DNA of 64,000 nucleotides, taken from positions 12,565,835-12,629,834 of the forward strand of contig NC_088653.1 of the NCBI RefSeq assembly GCF_964019385.1. Direction: 5' to 3'. The notes below the pieces were generated by a model. That model saw nothing but the letters and a program-made list of their open reading frames with translations. It made no database searches and was not told the origin of the DNA. Shown piece by piece: positions 45,308 to 57,101 of this stretch. The stretch is from Sycon ciliatum. Taxonomy: Eukaryota > Porifera > Calcarea > Leucosolenida > Sycettidae. Every line of letters starts with the position of its first letter. The first letter of the stretch is position 1. Position numbers and translations under genes: made by a program.

Positions 45308-45412
45308 CAGTGTTGGCTGAAATCCGATCCCCCTACTGGCCCTAGCGTCTCGTACGAATCGCTAACGCGGCTAGCGCACCGCTAGGGGGTCGGATTTCAG
45401 TTGCCAACACTG
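45308..45412. repeat. Conserved hairpin upstream of NLR copy 3
   Basis: Same palindrome as 13241-13336, with a small CTGGCC insertion near the first CCCCCTA. Confidence 0.88.
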
Positions 45413-45510
45413 TACAAAAGTACAAGTACAAGCCGTAAAGGTCTGTGACCAAAACATTAGACTCATCATCAAGAGGCAAGACATCGTCTGAAAAGTCATT
45501 ATTCAGGAAA

Positions 45511-45517
45511 TGACTCA
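45511..45517 (+). promoter_or_regulatory. Candidate AP-1 site TGACTCA
   Basis: Same site and position as upstream of copies 1 and 2. Confidence 0.35.
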
Positions 45518-45694
45518 AGACGAACAGAGAGCTAGTCGCACATTGCGCATGGCATAGATCTATTATAACGGCGATTCCGTGTTCAGCCTAAACAAAAGTC
45601 TTCCCTGGCCCGCAAACTATTTTGAGTTTGCTGGGCTAGGGGCTTTGCGACTGTCGTGTGCTCGCTGCCTTTCCACTCGATTGACCTCAGTGAA

Positions 45695-48600
45695 ATGGAG
45701 GAGAACCAAGGAAATATTGCTCCGAGTCGGACATCCAGCCATGGGCTATCTCCCGACGAAGAACCACGGTCGTGTTCCTCTTCCCAGGCTCATCATTCCC
45801 CTGCCTCGGTGGATTGCCAAGCTGATGATCCTGCATCGTCGTGCTCATCGACGCCGCGGACACGCGCAACGCCGGTATCGTTACCCGATGGTGTGAAGAG
45901 GTTAGCTGAGATGCTGAAGAAGCGCTACGTAAGTGCTAAAGTACAGATTGGCAAGGGGATGGGTGTAAAACCGAATAGGCGAGCGCTGGATAAGATCTTT
46001 GTGAATGTGGTTGTGATACCGCGCGAAGAACTGGCTTCGCTGAACGAACAAACTTTCTTCGGTTCCCAAAGCGATGTGCAGAAGTTGAGCCATGTGTTCT
46101 CGCGAGTCGCGGACAAAGTGCAGCACGTGCAACTGGCCAATATGTTTGACTTTGACGGGGAAGAACTTGATGAAGACGAATCAGTTCGTGTATTGGCTGT
46201 TGCATGTGCTGGCGCTGGCAAGACGACCATATTCTTGTTGAAAGGTCCTATGGACTGGGCAAGGGGTCTGATCTGGCATGAGTTTGACATTGTGGGTGCA
46301 TTGGCGCTGCGTGAACCCAGTGTTCGACACGCAAGTGATATAGTTGAGCTGCTACGCTTGAGGCAGCTTGGCATTGTCGATCCGAAGGAGCAAAATGAAA
46401 TTGCATCCTACATCCATGCCAACCCGCGGCGTCTTTGTCTCGTATTTGATGGCTTAGATGAAACGGTTCTTGACGACTGTAGCGATTTTGTGCGTGGCAT
46501 TATTTGCGGCAAGGAATTGAAAGGTGTTCGCTTGATTCTTACATCACGCCATTCGAAAGAAGTCATAAAACTGGCTCTCTCATGCCCATTTGACCGTCGC
46601 GTAGAAGTGCTGGGATTCACCAAGGACAATGTGCACGAATATGTAAACAATGTCCTCCCGTGCGAGCCGGCCAGCAAATTGCTTGAACGCGTCAATTCTG
46701 ATCCGAGTTTAGCGGCCATTATGCAAACGCCTTTCTTCACGGAGTCGACCTGCGACGTTTTCCGTACTTATGGCTCTGTTCCTTCGTCACTGTTCGGCAT
46801 CTTCATGTCTTTGATCCTGAGTATCGTTCGACAGAACACTGAGAGTGCGTATCCAGACTGGCCGTCCGTTCCTCGTATCTTGAAGGAGAGGATCCTGGAG
46901 TTGGGTCATTTTGCATTTCTGATGCTAGTTGGTAAGAAGGTGGTGTTCAGCGACCGTGACCTTGATGAACAGCAGGTGTCGAAGGAAAGTCGCTCACTTG
47001 GTCTTCTTGTGGCGTGCGAGTCACTGTCGTATCCATGCGTTGGTCAATGGCAGTTCAGCCATCTTTCGGTTCAAGAATGCCTTGCTTCCCAGTACATTGC
47101 AGCCACTGTTCCGGATGCGAGTGACGTTAAATTCCTCGTGAGGCAGGTGGGAGCTTTGACTGGTCACTTGAGCACTTTTTGGTGTCTGCTTGCATCACAA
47201 CTGGTTGCAGACGCGAAGGAAGCCTTAATTGCATCGATTCTCACTCAGCCTGTTTCGGACGAGCAGGATATTCGCAAGCTGAAGGCATGTGAAAGTGTGA
47301 CTCGTTTCTTTCGCTCTTCCGAGGACGATCTTCTGCTGGTGACAGAGGTTCTGTGTGAACATCTCGACGATTCGGCCGTCCAGAGTCTGGCTGCTTGCGT
47401 TCTCACTGATCTACTAGCGGACGGTGTGAGTGTGTCTCAGGCTATCGAAGAAGTTCTTCCTCATTCTTTCGCTTCGTCATTGCAGGACTACGTTCGCGCT
47501 CTTCTGCGGCTGTGGCGGCGCAAAGTACCCCGCGCTAGCATCAGAATGCTATCTACCGCCTTGAAACCTATCAATCCCTATGCATCAACCCGCCTTCTTG
47601 AGTATTTCCATTCCAGACCATCCACATCCCTTGACTCCGACCAATTGGCCTTGCACTCGCAAGAAGAGAACTCAGTCATGACTACTTCGTTATCAGATTC
47701 AGTTTCGGCTGTGCACGAAATTCTCACACCTGTTCGCCGTCAACTGCTGTTACTTGCTTGCCGTGTGTATGCGCAGCCTGGAACGGATACAGGTGACGTG
47801 GCCAATGCTACACATTCACCCTCGCCTGCTCTAGAGGCAGCCTTCTCACACTATGGCTGCGACTTTAGCAGGTTTTGCCTTTCTTCGGCGGATTGCTACC
47901 TTCTATCATCCGTGATTTCAGACCATCACAAGTCTATCGGCCGCATCTCCCTTCGCGAGTGCCAGCTAGACGATCGTGCATTTGAGCTACTGGCATTGGG
48001 ACTTGTTCAGTGTCGTGGATTATCGGAAGTCGACCTTTCATATAATGCACTAACAAACAATCTAGTGGCACTCATGTGTAACGTGATCCGCGCAAACCAT
48101 TCAACTTTGGACGTACTGAACATACATGATCTGCAGTTGTCCTCATCTGGATACGCACAGTTGGTACCGACAATAGTTAGTTGTCACCGTATCAGCAGGC
48201 TGGCCATTGGTCATTTTCAGTGCCAGGATATCACCACAAATATTCTCATATGCCTGGTCATCCTGGCGTACTGCAAGCTGCTGCATAACCCCGGTCTGTA
48301 CTTTCATGTCGGTGATGAAGGTCTGTCCATGCTGTACCCCCGCTTGGTGTCACGGCCACGGTTATCACTGCAATTTCAGTTTGCAGGGCTATCATCATCG
48401 GGTGTATCAGTGATCAGGCGTGTTATCACAGAGAACCATGGACACCTTGCCGCGTTAGTTCTGACTCGTCTGTCCGACATGCTCCTATTCACTCTGGCAC
48501 CAAGCATAGTGTTGTGTAAAGCATTGAAAGTGCTGTCAATGCAATCTTGCTCTCTCACTTCCGAATCGCTTCCTGTGCTTGCTGGTATTCTGCTATCATG

Positions 48601-48817
48601 CCCTCTTCTCGAAACTCTTCGTGTCGGTGACAATACTGTATTCCGCCTTGAGAACGACGAGGAGGGGAGTATGCAGTTTGTCAGAGCTGTACGCAGGAGT
48701 GAGAAGTTGAGCACACTTATAATGCCCCGTCGAGAGTTTGTGAATGATCGCCTGGCCGGGCTGATTGCTAGTGTGGCTGCAGAAGTTGAGCATGACCTGT
48801 TGATTGTGTACTGTTGA
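45695..48817 (+). CDS. NACHT-LRR (NLR) receptor, copy 3, intact
   Basis: Single-exon 1040-codon frame, ATG 45695 to TGA 48815-48817. Residue map: Ser-rich 1-60; unrecognised 61-155; acidic D-G-E-E-L-D-E-D-E at ~154-162; NACHT with P-loop G173-A-G-K-T-T178, Walker B L247-C-L-V-F-D-G-L-D-E256 and sensor-1 Arg285 in L-T-S-R; G-F-T-K-D-N-V-H-E-Y at ~307-316, a position typical of NACHT proteins; winged-helix motif F454-S-H-L-S-V-Q-E-C; LRRs from ~748 with strands near 776-782, 805-813, 833-840, 944-952, 972-980 and 1005-1010. No signal peptide or membrane segment is evident. Upstream hairpin and downstream minisatellite as in the other copies. Against copy 1, about 6 differences in residues 1-640. 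Function as an immune sensor is inferred from family architecture. Confidence 0.93.
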   Translation: MEENQGNIAPSRTSSHGLSPDEEPRSCSSSQAHHSPASVDCQADDPASSCSSTPRTRATPVSLPDGVKRLAEMLKKRYVSAKVQIGKGMGVKPNRRALDKIFVNVVVIPREELASLNEQTFFGSQSDVQKLSHVFSRVADKVQHVQLANMFDFDGEELDEDESVRVLAVACAGAGKTTIFLLKGPMDWARGLIWHEFDIVGALALREPSVRHASDIVELLRLRQLGIVDPKEQNEIASYIHANPRRLCLVFDGLDETVLDDCSDFVRGIICGKELKGVRLILTSRHSKEVIKLALSCPFDRRVEVLGFTKDNVHEYVNNVLPCEPASKLLERVNSDPSLAAIMQTPFFTESTCDVFRTYGSVPSSLFGIFMSLILSIVRQNTESAYPDWPSVPRILKERILELGHFAFLMLVGKKVVFSDRDLDEQQVSKESRSLGLLVACESLSYPCVGQWQFSHLSVQECLASQYIAATVPDASDVKFLVRQVGALTGHLSTFWCLLASQLVADAKEALIASILTQPVSDEQDIRKLKACESVTRFFRSSEDDLLLVTEVLCEHLDDSAVQSLAACVLTDLLADGVSVSQAIEEVLPHSFASSLQDYVRALLRLWRRKVPRASIRMLSTALKPINPYASTRLLEYFHSRPSTSLDSDQLALHSQEENSVMTTSLSDSVSAVHEILTPVRRQLLLLACRVYAQPGTDTGDVANATHSPSPALEAAFSHYGCDFSRFCLSSADCYLLSSVISDHHKSIGRISLRECQLDDRAFELLALGLVQCRGLSEVDLSYNALTNNLVALMCNVIRANHSTLDVLNIHDLQLSSSGYAQLVPTIVSCHRISRLAIGHFQCQDITTNILICLVILAYCKLLHNPGLYFHVGDEGLSMLYPRLVSRPRLSLQFQFAGLSSSGVSVIRRVITENHGHLAALVLTRLSDMLLFTLAPSIVLCKALKVLSMQSCSLTSESLPVLAGILLSCPLLETLRVGDNTVFRLENDEEGSMQFVRAVRRSEKLSTLIMPRREFVNDRLAGLIASVAAEVEHDLLIVYC

Positions 48818-48838
48818 TTGTGTACGATATTTGATCCC

Positions 48839-49140
48839 ATGCCAGCCCTACCCTACAGTCTGGTGATGTGGAATGTAGACCATGCCAGCCCTACCCTACA
48901 GTCTGGTGATGTGGAATGTAGACCATGCCAGCCCTACCCTACAGTCTGGTGATGTGGAATGTAGACCATGCCAGCCCTACCCTACAGTCTGGTGATGTGG
49001 AATGTAGACCATGCCAGCCCTACCCTACAGTCTGGTGATGTGGAATGTAGACCATGCCAGCCCTACCCTACAGTCTGGTGGTGTGGAATGTAGACCATGC
49101 CAGCCCTACCCTAAAGTCTGGTGGTGTGGAATGTAGGCTG
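48839..49140. repeat. 43-bp minisatellite, 7 copies (unit 4)
   Basis: Same unit as 36-207, starting 21 bp after the copy 3 stop. Confidence 0.95.
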
Positions 49141-49408
49141 TAGGAGCACACAGACTGCACAGTATGTATATACATGTACATACTATACACTGAATGTACT
49201 GCATACACGTACATAGTACAGTATAGATAACACATGTTAGTCATCTCTCAGCATGTAGTATTGTCTGCAGTACAGTCATGTAGGTCACCTTGTCCACCAT
49301 ATCTCCTTTGCCCAGGTGGCCTGCATCCCGTATGACACATTTTGTTTGTTGGCCGAGTCGCTACTTGCGCGCCCATATCTGTGATAGCTACCCAAGCCCC
49401 TTATCTTG

Positions 49409-49448
49409 CTCTCTCTCTCTCTCTCTCTCAGTCTCTCTCTCTCTCTCC

Positions 49449-49505
<57 letters not shown>

Positions 49506-49530
49506 CATCTCTCTCTCTTTCTCTCTTTCT
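49409..49530. repeat. (CT)n microsatellite (unit 4)
   Basis: CT repeat with CAGTCT and CCCATCT interruptions. Confidence 0.97.
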
Positions 49531-50248
49531 CGCTCACTGCCTCTCTATCTATCCATCACCCATGTAGTATTTCGTTTCTCCGTCACCCCTATCCGTTTCC
49601 CAAGTACGGGTAGTACTTATCTTCCCAAACCAACCTCGTCCGTCCTTTGTTGTCAGTGTGTAACTATGGCAGTCCCAAATCTTCAACAGTAGACACGGAG
49701 TGTATTGAACACATACATGTAGAGGTGTTTGTACGCGTATGAGAAGATCAGAAACTATCTACACTAGCAACACACTGAACACCATACCTGGTTGAGTGCG
49801 CTTTTTCTTGCTTCTTTTTTTTAAATTTCCTGCCAATGGCGGACCAATAGGCTTGTAGTGGTTGATTTTTCACTTGAAAATTTAATACATGTCATGACGA
49901 GCCGTTTTCATGCCCTCAAAACTGGTGATTATATTTACGAGACGGTTTTGATTGTCCTCTCATCTCCTGTGTACATCAGCCATGCATAGGAACGGACGGT
50001 ATTGCCTGCTGATATATGTAGCTTGAGTGTTAGTCGGTACAATAGGCTGACTAGAGTACTGGACAACCAAGCCTAGTCTGCTATGTGTATGTGCGTTGGG
50101 AGGGGAGGGTGCATGTGTGTGTGTGGGGGGGGGGGGGGGGGGGGGCTGCATGGGTGTATGTATGTGTGTGGGGTGCGGGGGGCAGTGAATGAAAAATAGG
50201 GATTCACTGGCCAGAAAAAGCCTCTTCAATTAGCTGAGTGGTAGATTC
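49531..50248. other. Shared non-coding spacer (unit 4)
   Basis: As 566-1278, with a (GT)n-G(20) run near 50118-50147. No gene seen. Confidence 0.6.
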
Positions 50249-53200
50249 GCTGGCGCTGAACTTTACCGCGCTGTACTTTACCGCGCTTAATTGCTGGCGC
50301 TGTACTTTGCCGCGCGGAGTCACTGACGCTGTACTTTACCGCGCTGTACTTTACCGCGTTGTACATTACCGCGCTGAGTCCCTGGCGCTGTGCTTTACGG
50401 CGCTGTACTTTACCGTGCTGAGTCGCTGGCGCCGTACTTTACGGCGCTGCACTTTACCGCGCTGAGTTGCTGGCGCTGTACTTTACTGTGCTGTACTTTG
50501 CCGCGCTGAGTCGCTGGCGCTGTACTTCACCGCGCTGTACTTTACTGCGCCGAGTCCCTGGCGCTGTACTTTACCGCGCTGAGTCGTTGGCGCTGTACTT
50601 TACCGCGCTGTACTTTACCGAGCTGAGTCGCTGGCGCCGTAGTTTAGGGCGCTGTAATTTACTCGCTGAGTCGTTGGCGCTGTACTTTACCGCGCTGAGT
50701 CCGTTGCTCTGTACTTTACCGCGCTGAGTTGCTGGCCGTGAACTTTACTGCGCTGAGTCGAGGGCGCTGTACTTTACCGGGCTGAGTCCCTGGCGCTGCA
50801 CTTTACCGCGCTAAGTCGCTGGCGCTGTACTTTACCGCACTGAGTCGCTTGCGCTGTGCTTTACCGCGCTGTACTTTACCGTGCTGAGTCGCTGGCGCCG
50901 TACTTCACGGCGCTGCACTTTACCGCGCTGAGTCGCTGGCTCTGTACTTTACCGTGCTGCACTTTATCACTCTGAGTCGCTGGCGCTGTACTTTACCGCG
51001 CTGTACTTTACCGCGCTGTACTTTACCGCGCTGTACTTTACCGCGCTGTACTTTACCGCGCTGTACTTTACCGCGCTGTACTGTACCGCGCTGAGTCGCT
51101 GGCGCCGTAGTTAAGGGCACTGTAATTTACCGCGCTGAGTCGTTGGCGCTTTACTTTGCCGAGCTGTACTTTACCGCTCTGAGTCCGTTGCTCTGTACTT
51201 ACCGCGCTGAGTTGCTGGCGGTGAACTTTATCGCGCTGAGTAGCTGGCGCCGTACTTCACGGCGCTGCACTTTACCGCGCTGTACTTTACCGCGCTGTAC
51301 TTTACCGCGCTGTACTTTACCGCGCTGTACTTTACCGCGCTGTACTTTACCGCGCTGTACTTTACCGCGCTGTACTGTACCGCGCTGAGTCGCTGGCGCC
51401 GTAGTTAAGGGCACTGTAATTTACCGCGCTGAGTCGTTGGCGCTTTACTTTGCCGAGCTGTACTTTACCGCTCTGAGTCCGTTGCTCTGTACTTACCGCG
51501 CTGAGTTGCTGGCGGTGAACTTTATCGCGCTGAGTAGCTGGCGCCGTACTTCACGGCGCTGCACTTTACCGCGCTGAGTCGCTGGCGCTGTACTTTACCG
51601 TGCTGTACTTTACCGCGCTGAGTCGCTGGCGCTGTACTTTACCGCGCTGAGTCGCTGGCGCTGTGCTTTACCGCGCTGTACTTTACCGTGCTGAGTCGCT
51701 GGCGCCGTACTTCACGGCGCTGCACTTTACCGCGCTGAGTCGCTGGCTCTGTACTTTACCGTGCTGCACTTCATCACTCTGAGTTGCTGGCGCAGTACTT
51801 TACCACGCTGTACTTTACCGCGCTGTACTTTACCGCGCTGTACTGTACCGCGCTGAGTCGCTGGCGCCGTAGTTTAGGGCACTGTCATTTACCGCGCTGA
51901 GTCGTTGGCGCTTTACTTTGCCGCGCTGTACTTTACCGCGCTGAGTCAGTTGCTCTGTACTTACCGCGCTGAGTTGCTGGCGGTGAACTTTATCGCGCTG
52001 AGTCACTAGCGCTGTACTTTATCGGGCTGTACTTTACCGCGCTGAGTCGCTGGCGCCGTACTTTACGGCGCTGCACTTTACCGAGCTGAGTCGCTGGCGC
52101 TGTACTTAACTGTGCTGTACTTTACCGCGCTGAGTCGCTGGCGCCGTACTTCACGGCGCTGCACTTTACCGCGCTGAGTCGCTGGCTCTGTACTTTACCG
52201 TGCTGCACTTTATCACTCTGAGTCGCTGGCGCTGTACTTTACCGCGCTGTACTTTACCGCGCTGTACTTTACCGCGCTGTACTTTACCGCGCTGTACTTT
52301 ACCGCGCTGTACTTTACCGCGCTGTACTGTACCGCGCTGAGTCGCTGGCGCCGTAGTTAAGGGCACTGTAATTTACCGCGCTGAGTCGTTGGCGCTTTAC
52401 TTTGCCGCGCTGTACTTTACCGCTCTGAGTCCGTTGCTCTGTACTTACCGCGCTGAGTTGCTGGCGGTGAACTTTATCGCGCTGAGTAGCTGGCGCCGTA
52501 CTTCACGGCGCTGCACTTTACCGCGCTGAGTCGCTGGCGCTGTACTTTACCGTGCTGTACTTTACCGCGCTGAGTCGCTGGCGCTGTACTTTACCGCGCT
52601 GAGTCGCTGGCGCTGTGCTTTACCGCGCTGTACTTTACCGTGCTGAGTCGCTGGCGCCGTACTTCACGGCGCTGCACTTTACCGCGCTGAGTCGCTGGCT
52701 CTGTACTTTACCGTGCTGCACTTCATCACTCTGAGTTGCTGGCGCAGTACTTTACCACGCTGTACTTTACCGCGCTGTACTTTACCGCGCTGTACTGTAC
52801 CGCGCTGAGTCGCTGGCGCCGTAGTTTAGGGCACTGTCATTTACCGCGCTGAGTCGTTGGCGCTTTACTTTGCCGCGCTGTACTTTACCGCGCTGAGTCA
52901 GTTGCTCTGTACTTACCGCGCTGAGTTGCTGGCGGTGAACTTTATCGCGCTGAGTCACTGGCGCTGTACTTTATTGCGCTGTACTTTACCGCGCTGAGTC
53001 GCTGGCGCCGTACTTTACGGCGCTGCACTTTACCGCGCTGAGTCGCTGGCGCTGTACTTAACTGTGCTGTACTTTACCGCGCTGAGTCCCTGGCGCTGTA
53101 CTTTACGCGCTGAGTCGCTGGCGCTGTGCTTTACCGCGCTGCACTTTACCGCGCTGTACTTCACCGCGCTGTACTTTTTACCGCGCTGAGTCGCCGGCGC

Positions 53201-54526
53201 CGTACTTTAGGGCGCTGTTCTTTACCGCGCTGAGTCGCTGGCGCCGTACTTTACGGCGCTGCACTTTACCGCGCTGAGTCGCTGGCGCTGTACTTAACTG
53301 TGCTGTACTTTACCGCGCTGAGTCGCTGGCGCCTTACTTCACGGCGCTGCACTTTACCGCGCTGAGTCGCTGGCTCTGTACTTTACCGTGCTGCACTTTA
53401 TCACTCTGAGTCGCTGGCGCTGTACTTTACCGCGCTGTACTTTACCGCGCTGTACTTTACCGCGCTGTACTTTACCGCGCTGTACTTTACCGCGCTGTAC
53501 TGTACCGCGCTGAGTCGCTGGCGCCGTAGTTAAGGGCACTGTAATTTACCGCGCTGAGTCGTTGGCGCTTTACTTTGCCGCGCTGTACTTTACCGCTCTG
53601 AGTCCGTTGCTCTGTACTTACCGCGCTGAGTTGCTGGCGGTGAACTTTATCGCGCTGAGTAGCTGGCGCCGTACTTCACGGCGCTGCACTTTACCGCGCT
53701 GAGTCGCTGGCGCTGTACTTTACCGTGCTGTACTTTACCGCGCTGAGTCGCTGGCGCTGTACTTTACCGCGCTGAGTCGCTGGCGCTGTGCTTTACCGCG
53801 CTGTACTTTACCGTGCTGAGTCGCTGGCGCCGTACTTCACGGCGCTGCACTTTACCGCGCTGAGTCGCTGGCTCTGTACTTTACCGTGCTGCACTTCATC
53901 ACTCTGAGTTGCTGGCGCAGTACTTTACCATGCTGTACTTTACCGCGCTGTACTTTACCGCGCTGTACTGTACCGCGCCGAGTCGCTGGCGCCGTAGTTT
54001 AGGGCACTGTCATTTACCGCGCTGAGTCGTTGGCGCTTTACTTTGCCGCGCTGTACTTTACCGCGCTGAGTCAGTTGCTCTGTACTTACCGCGCTGAGTT
54101 GCTGGCGGTGAACTTTATCGCGCTGAGTCACTGGCGCTGTACTTTATTGCGCTGTACTTTACCGCGCTGAGTCGCTGGCGCCGTACTTTACGGCGCTGCA
54201 CTTTACCGCGCTGAGTCGCTGGCGCTGTACTTAACTGTGCTGTACTTTACCGCGCTGAGTCCCTGGCGCTGTACTTTACGCGCTGAGTCGCTGGCGCTGT
54301 GCTTTACCGCGCTGTACTTTACCGCGCTGCACTTTACCGCGCTGTACTTCACCGCGCTGTACTTTTTACCGCGCTGAGTCGCCGGCGCCGTACTTTAGGG
54401 CGCTGTTCTTTACCGCGCTGAGTCGTTGCGCTGTACTTTACCGCGCTGATAGTCGCGCCGCTGAAGAAGCTGGCGCTGAAGTGCTGGCGCTGATATGTAT
54501 TGCGCTGAAACGGCGGAGCTGAAATG
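50249..54526. repeat. 15/29-bp satellite with ~1.2-kb higher-order repeats (unit 4)
   Basis: 4.3 kb, more than twice the other units. Distinctive variants recur together (GGCTCTGTACTTTACCGTGC, CACTTTATCACTCTGAG, then 5-7 identical GCTGTACTTTACCGC copies, then GTTAAGGGCACTGTAATT) near 50940, 52180 and 53370. That is about 1.2 kb apart, indicating higher-order amplification of multimers. Confidence 0.95.
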
Positions 54527-54711
54527 GCAAGACCCCTGGCAATGGTCCAGGTGGTCTGGCCATGGTTGGTATAACCTTTTGAACATGAATACGTCGTGAT
54601 TACTGCTAAGGAGACCGTGTGTGCCCGCCATGTCAAACACGAAATAGGATAGGTCCGGACCAATCAAAAACTACTTTCCCTGACATGGGCGTGTACGTGT
54701 GTGTATGGGGG

Positions 54712-55008
54712 AGGGGGGATTGCGGTGTTAGAGTGTATTTGTGTGTGTGGATGGGGGGGGGGGGGGGAGGGGATGCGGTGCGTGAGTGTATTTGTGTGTG
54801 TGAAGGGGGGGGGGGGGAATTGCGGTGCGTGAGTGTATTTGTTTGGGTGTGGATGGGGGGGGGGGGATTGCGGTGCGTGATTGTACTTGTGTGTGTGTGG
54901 GGGGGGGGGGGGGGATTGCGGTGCGTGATTGTATTTGTGTGTGGGGGGGGGGGGGGGATTGCGGTGCGTGATTGTATTTGTGTGTGTGGGTGGATGGGGG
55001 GGGGGGGG
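54712..55008. repeat. ~45-bp G-rich tandem repeat (unit 4)
   Basis: Same repeat as 3166-3463. Confidence 0.9.
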
Positions 55009-55020
55009 TACATAGGTCTA

Positions 55021-55198
55021 CAGTTAAACATATCAAGGCGACCACTCGGATAAGACGACCACCTACCCTAGCCGACCACTGGAACCAGGATCAAGGGATT
55101 CTATTTCCAGTCAAACGACCCTGGATAAGGCGATCACCTGGTAACAGAGACCACGATTTGAAGGTCCCTTGAGCGGTCATCTTACACAGGTTTCACTG
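55021..55198. mobile_element. MITE family A
   Basis: Orthologue of 3474-3649. Confidence 0.82.
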
Positions 55199-55205
55199 TA
55201 TGGTG

Positions 55206-55370
55206 TGGGGGGGGGGGGTGCACGGGTCTACATGTATATGTATATGTGTGTGTGGGGGGGGGGGGGGGGGGAGTGCATGGGTGTACATGTGTATGTTTGT
55301 GTGGGGGGGGGGGGGGAGTGCACGGGTGTACATGTGTATGTGTGTGTGGGTGGGGGGGGGGGGGTGCACA
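55206..55370. repeat. G-tract array (unit 4)
   Basis: (TG)n-G(n)-GAGTGCATGGGTGTACATGT blocks, matching 21133-21280. Confidence 0.85.
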
Positions 55371-55385
55371 GTTCTACATGTATTA

Positions 55386-55688
55386 CCGTATTATCTCTAA
55401 TATAAGCACAGTCTCCAATAATAGAACACCTTGGGGCGGCATTCAAAAAATAAAGTGCTCAGTGTCCATTATAAGCACACTGTGTAAATTCATTATCTGT
55501 GCCGTCGAAAAAAAACCCTGAAATGTGCGTGTCTGACATGAATTTGGCATGGCAACAGGCCTCTGAAATGAGGTTGAAATAATAATGGAACAGTCTCCAA
55601 TAAAGGAACGTCTCCACTAATAGCACAGGGCGGAGGTACATTGAAAAAATAAAGGACCGTGCTTATAATATTCTTAGAGATAATACGG
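55386..55688. mobile_element. 303-bp MITE (CCGTATTATCTCTAA ends)
   Basis: Intact inverted ends CCGTATTATCTCTAA / TTAGAGATAATACGG with TA flanks. Orthologue of 21287-21585. A G run and one TGCACGG block follow (55690-55735), then shared spacer to 55950. Confidence 0.88.
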
Positions 55689-55954
55689 TATGTGTGTGTG
55701 GTCGGGGGGGGGGGGGGGGGTGCACGGTTCTACATGTATACTGTGTTATCTAAATCAATACTAGTTCAAAATTAGTATTAAATAAACCTTGTTTATATGT
55801 CATGTAGTTCAACACCCATATGGTTCAGATGGTCCCAATGGAACGGGGCTCTGCCAACCGTGGATAGTTGTAGTAAGGTCACTGTTTCCGAACACAGTGT
55901 CCTCCACCTTGTTTCATGCTGTCAATCTAACAACATACATGTACATGTATATTA

Positions 55955-57094
55955 TGTGTGTGTGGGGGGGGGGGGGGGTGCATGGGTCTATGTTTGCGTG
56001 TGGGTGGGGGAGTGCATGCGTCTATTATGTGTGTGTCGGGTAGGGGGGGGGGGGGGGGAGTGCATGGGTCTATTACATGTATGTGTGTGTGTGGGGGGGG
56101 GGGGGGGGTCATGGGTATTATGTATGTGTGTGTGTCGGGGGGGGGGGGTGCATGTGTGTGTGCGGGAGGGAGGGGGGGGGGGACATGGGTCTATATACGT
56201 GTGTGTGTGGGAGGGAGGGGGGGGGGGACATGGGTCTATATACGTGTGTGTGTGTGTGGGAGGGAGGGGGGGGGGGACATGGGTCTATATACGTGTGTGT
56301 GTGTGGGGGAGGGAGGGGGGGGGGGCATGGGTCTATATACATGTACGTGTGTGTGTGTGTGGGAGGGAGGGGGGGGGGGGGGACATGGGTCTATACATGT
56401 ATACGTGTGTGTGTGTGTGGGAGGGAGGGGGGGGGGGGGGCATGGGTCTATATACGTGTGTGTGTGTGTGTGGGAGGGGGGGGGGACATGGGTCTATATA
56501 CGTGTGTGTGTGTGTGGGAGGGAGGGGGGGGGGACATGGGTATATATACATGTACGTGTGTGTGTGGGGGGGGGGGGACATGGGTCTATATACGTGTGTG
56601 TGTGTGTGGGAGGGAGGGGGGGGGGGACATGGGTCTATATACATGTACGTGTGTGTGTGTGGGAGGGAGGGGGGGGGGACATGGGTCTATATACATGTAC
56701 GTGTGTGTGTGGGGGGGGGGGAGGGAGGGAGGGGGGGGGGACATGGGTCTATATACGTGTGTGTGTGGGAGGGAGGGGGGGGGGACATGGGTATATATAC
56801 GTGTGTGTGTGTGTGTGTGGGAGGGGGGGGGGGGACATGGGTCTATATACATGTACGTGTGTGTGTGTGTGGGGGAGGGAGGGGGGGGGACATGGGTCTA
56901 TATACGTGTGTGTGTGTGTGTGGGAGGGAGGGGGGGCATGGGTCTATATACGTGTGTGTGTGTGGGAGGGAGGGGGGGGGGACATGGGTCTATATACGTG
57001 TGTGTGTGGGGGGGGGGGGGAGGGAGGGGGACATGGGTCTATATACGTGTGTGTGGGGGGGGGGGGGGGGAGGGAGGGGAGGGGGGACATGGGT
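55955..57094. repeat. Large G-tract array, GACATGGGTCTATATACGTG type (unit 4)
   Basis: More than 1.1 kb of ~50-bp blocks: GACATGGGTCTATATACGTG, then (GT)n, then GGGAGGGAGGGGGGGGGG. This block type is amplified only in unit 4, where it expands what is one or two GTCTATATACGTG blocks in units 1 and 2. Confidence 0.93.
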
Positions 57095-57101
57095 CTATAT
57101 A

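Noticed and set aside
50920..53539. Minus-strand R-G-K-V-Q repeat frames over the satellite
   Set aside because: Translation of pure 15-mers (five codons) has no stops by chance. The frames end wherever the satellite changes period.
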